Positions 60,784 through 64,000 of a DNA stretch of 64,000 nucleotides are shown in pieces. How positions within the stretch are numbered: position 1 is the stretch's first letter; the number at the start of each line of letters is the position of its first letter. Source of the stretch: Nectonema munidae (Eukaryota > Nematomorpha > Nectonematoida > Nectonematidae). The translations under genes and the position numbers were made by a program. The stretch lies in NCBI GenBank assembly GCA_030549495.1, contig JAUIRK010000054.1:606374-670373 (forward strand), in the 5' to 3' direction. The notes beneath the pieces were generated by a model. The model did not search any database. It was not told the DNA's origin and worked only from the letters and a program-made list of their open reading frames with translations.

Positions 60784-62770
60784 TTATGAGCTTTGATAGC
60801 AATTAGTACACAGGCAGTATGAGTGATCGTTACAACATTCTTTGCCACACTTTTGACACTGCTGCTTGATTTTTTTCACCTTGTCTTTCGAACATTTGTA
60901 GTTCTTGCCCGAAATTAACTTTAGGCAGTTATCACAACGTCTCACAGGTCCAACTTTTGACAAAAAGTGTTGACCTTGTGTTGAAGTGCTGCTTTCATTT
61001 GAACTAAGTAGTGTGGAAACTTTAGCTTTGATTTTGCTAGAAACACCATACATGGGTTTAGATTTTATGTAAGGATAAACCAAAGATTTCACAAGTTCCA
61101 TGCCAAATGAAAAGGAGTCAATCTTTCTAGGATCAACTGATTTTTTCAAACAAAACACACTGCCAGAGTTTATTCTTGCAGTGTCCAAAATAAAGCTCCA
61201 CGCTTTTACAGTCCATTTTTTACTTTTTCTATTACATGATGTATAAGAAATTCGTTGATCAAATATGTCATCCCCTCCTTTCGTGTAATCATAAAGTTTG
61301 TATATGGCAGGTTTTTTATTTTCTCCCTTAGAAACACCGAGAATTGGGGGTAAGGATGAGGCAATCAAAATGTTCTTACTACTACTTTTTCTTTTAACAA
61401 CATAACTATGCAGAGACAACCATTTAAAATGGTTTTTTTCCCAGAAAACTTTATATGAATAATTTTCTCTAGTATTGAGTGAGTTTAAATTTATGGGAAC
61501 ACCTTTTCTTCTAGACATAATAGTTCCGATACATGTTATTTTTTGTTTATATAACCAATCAATAAGCTTAATTGATGTATAAAATCTGTCTAGGGTAATA
61601 TTTCTACCTTCTAAACTATTATGTATTTTAACTTTGTTTACCAGCTCTTTCACAATTTCTTCCGTACTTCCTATGTGAAAAGCTCCTCCACTTTTTCTTG
61701 GTTTACCAGCATATACGCTAGATTGATATGTAAACGGGTATTCAACACTGCATAACGATCTAAACAATAGTCCATATTTAGCAGGTTTGAGGGGACTGTA
61801 AATCTTAAAATTTACAGCCGTTTTCGACGGATACAATGACTCATCAATCGTTAAAAAAGGGGTAGGTTTAACCCATTTGCAACAGTTTACATTAAATATT
61901 TCAAAAACATTCCTAAAAGCTGCAAACCTATCAAACTCCCATCTTTCTTTCCTACTATGAACTGAGTCAAAACAAATGTGTTTATTGAGAAAATTAAATC
62001 GTTTCATGCTCATTGTGCACGCAAATATATGATAACCTAGATCGGACCATAGAAACTTAACCCTGAGATAATTCTGTTTCAGTAGAGCTCTTAAGTAAGT
62101 TAGTCCAATATATGCATACATTTCCTCAATATCTAAAACTTTTATGTGAGGATATTTACTATCTTTCAACTTTTCTGTATTGTTTTCTTCGATATTTTTA
62201 TTAGTATGATCAATTATTTCGACCAAAAGAGAATCATTTAAAAACAAATTAAAACACTCTCTTGGGGTTTCTGCTGAAATATTTGGTCTCAGTCCAATTC
62301 CACCTCTTATTATGTTTTCACTTGTCTGTCTACCGACTTTGGTCGTTTTGACAGTTGACCAAAAAGCTCTCTATTATTGATCCCTAAAACTTTCTCAGAA
62401 GAGCTAGCCTTCAATGAGGAACAATAAGACTCTTCTAACTGTTCAGGTAATTCATCAAACATATTCTCATTTAAGCAATCATTGACGCTTGTCAAGTATC
62501 TATGCCGAGCTTCTTGCTCCTCAAAACTCCTAAATAAGTCGAAAGGTAAGTTTACGTTGTTTGTATCTTCTTCATCTCCATCCTGGTCTGATGATAAACG
62601 TTCATTGAACATAAATTCCAAGTCACTTTCACTCGATGATGACGATATTGAAGTCAAGTCCTCTGGGTTATGGAAGAGTTGAAATATATTTGAAACGCTT
62701 TCCTCTTCTTGAGAGCTCACACCTTGTGAAGATCGTTTTCCCTTTCTTTTCTTCGAACTTTTGTCAGACA
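60784..62770 (-). pseudogene. piggyBac transposase (PB-D), one frameshift
   Basis: Best-preserved transposase of the window, about 650 codons. It starts at 62770 (MSDKSSKKRKGKRSS), with a Ser/Asp/Glu-rich N-terminus to FGQLSKRPKS. A single-base lesion near 62340 then shifts to GRQTSENIIRGGIGLRPN and ISAETPRECFNLFLND. The rest (62247-60784) is uninterrupted. Counting from its first Met at 62247, the catalytic Asp residues are in FLTIDESLYP (135), NITLDRFYTS (220) and TKGGDDIFDQ (327). A Cys-rich C-terminus follows, RRCDNCLKLISGKNYKC and QCQKCGKECCNDH, the cross-brace zinc finger that binds the TIRs in this family. All elements of function are present apart from the frameshift, which could be real or a sequence error. 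Subfamily is close to PB-A (DRFYTSIKLIDW versus DRFSTYPDLAEW). Confidence 0.9.
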
Positions 62771-62828
62771 TTACTACAATTAGCATACAGTTAGATAGTA
62801 CAACAATTATATTATTATAAAAAATCAT

Positions 62829-63940
62829 ACTTTGATTGCGCCAAATTATAAAGTTAGGATGCTTAGCAAAAAAAGTGGCAGTACTGAAGAACGTAGTATC
62901 AGAATAGAAATGATGAAAATTATGTGCTGTTCAGTGTAATAAAATGAGATGATAGTATTTCACACTAAACTTGGCATAAATTTGCGAGAAACAATTCCGT
63001 TTGTTTATGTTTTTTACAATGCGATGAGGTCGTGAACATATATTGAAGGTCATATCAATGTTTAGCAAATTATATATAGAAGCAAACACATGATGATAAA
63101 AGAATCGTAATCATGAGCTATGTAAGTGTATTCAATGCTTGCTATATTTGTGCAGTGCCATTCAAAAGATGGTGATTCTTCTATCAAAAATTGCTTCAAT
63201 TACAATGAATTTCTGTTTGTTTACAAGGTTGTAGGTTTATGAGGCCAATACAAGTTGAAAATTTAGTTATATACATTGATGAATGAAAAGTTATATGTGA
63301 AGCTAATGGATATGATGCTACAGATCAGTATAGATTGCTGAAAAACCCAACCAAAATAGTACCAAATCTCTCAAACATATTCAACTAAAACCAAATAACA
63401 AACCTATGAAAATAAAATTGAAAAAATCTATCTGTTTTATACTTGAATGAAAAACTTCTAAATGTGGGTGTGTTGAAAAAGTAACCACATGAATAACTCA
63501 AACTTTTGAAACATAATCTTTCTAAACATGATTTACAAAAGAACTCTTCATATTGTGAACTAATATTTCATTCAATTCTCAATCACATCTAGGTTATGTG
63601 AAAAATAAAATAAAAAAGGTTATAGTACTTTTGTTTACTATAATTAAAAAGTTCAATAACCTCAAGAAAATTTTTGGTCTACACAAAATTTTTGGTTACA
63701 TTTATGGTAATTAGGATGTATTTTTGGTTCAAAAAATTGATTCTATGAGAAAAAACTTGACAAGATAAAAAAAAGCCTAGTTTGCTCTTTTGTGGTTAGT
63801 ATCACCACACAGCAATTGACAGTACTACATGTAAAAAATATGAGTATTCATGTTTAAACAACAGCAAATAGGTATTTAGGAAAAGTCAAAAAAGTGTGGT
63901 TATTAAGAGCTAATAGCTTTGAAGAAAATGATGAAAGTTT
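62829..63940. other. 5' flank of PB-D, no gene recognised
   Basis: AT-rich, no second gene; would be the promoter/5' UTR side of PB-D if the terminus at 63.95 kb is its end. Confidence 0.4.
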
Positions 63941-63943
63941 TTT

Positions 63944-64000
63944 TAGGGGGCGGATTCCCCCCCCCCCCCCCCTCCCCCCCCCTTGCCTTAAATAGGGTTA
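63944..64000. mobile_element. C-rich TTAACCCTA-type terminus at window edge
   Basis: Read inward from the edge: (T)TAACCCTATTTAAGGCAAGG followed by two long G-runs (C-runs on the plus strand) and GAATCCGCCCCC. Same layout as the ends at 17229, 21269 and 23287. It may be the 5' end of the PB-D element, 1.2 kb upstream of its start codon, or the edge of another element. Confidence 0.5.

Noticed and set aside
62310-62345. Frameshift in PB-D as a short intron
   Set aside because: The only GT...AG pair there would give an intron under 20 bp; a one-base lesion is simpler.

Overview
The window looks like intergenic and intronic DNA from a repeat-rich, AT-rich metazoan, most likely an invertebrate. 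The evidence is spliced exons with GT/AG borders and a large variety of eukaryotic transposons: piggyBac, hAT MITEs, MULE, CR1/Jockey-type and RNase H-bearing LINEs, a Penelope-like foldback and tRNA-derived SINEs. An arthropod (for example a copepod) is a guess from the transposon mix; nothing in the sequence fixes the species. No bacterial genes, CRISPR array or intact tRNA/rRNA gene was seen.

Layout. 0-4.6 kb: a degraded piggyBac copy (PB-A), then two well-supported exons of an SLC6-type neurotransmitter/amino-acid transporter on the minus strand. 6.3-10.2 kb: the N-terminal part of a second piggyBac (PB-E), a hAT MITE, a fragment of the window's C-rich satellite element, two foldback structures (one Penelope-like), an RT scrap and a SINE. 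10.2-17 kb: mostly featureless, with possible small host exons, a hAT MITE, a SINE and a minisatellite. 17.2-23.3 kb: a 6 kb complex with TTAACCCTA termini, C/G tracts, an 11-unit array of ~150 bp, and a 2 kb block that is tandemly duplicated; one duplicate carries a hAT MITE and the other is its empty site. 23.5-28.9 kb: a zinc-finger ORF, a long dead LINE with RNase H, and a second LINE scrap. 29.5-33.2 kb: a hAT MITE with a perfect 8-bp duplication, an inverted SINE, a FLYWCH/MULE transposase relic and a TTAA-type MITE.

33.9-37.6 kb: a full-length but dead piggyBac (PB-B) with both inverted ends and a perfect 525-bp (TG)n tract inside it. 38.2-41.1 kb: a short MITE with perfect 24-bp ends, a GC-richer RT/RNase H fragment, and a second TTAA MITE. 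43-52.8 kb: a LINE scrap, a Penelope-like hairpin, then a nearly complete CR1/Jockey-type LINE ending 43 bp beyond the stop codon of a third piggyBac relic (PB-C), suggesting nesting. 56.8-57.2 kb: a probable host exon of unknown function. 57.8-64 kb: a third TTAA MITE, a ~145-bp satellite array with perfect TGACAG palindromes, the best preserved piggyBac (PB-D, one frameshift), and a C-rich TTAACCCTA-type terminus at the window's edge.

How it fits together. The recurrent theme is the TTAA-targeting piggyBac superfamily: five transposase copies of differing age, three copies of one ~120-130 bp MITE family, and large satellite-bearing elements whose ends start CCCTA next to TTAA. I infer that the satellite elements are non-autonomous passengers of a piggyBac-type transposase; that link is not proven from sequence alone.
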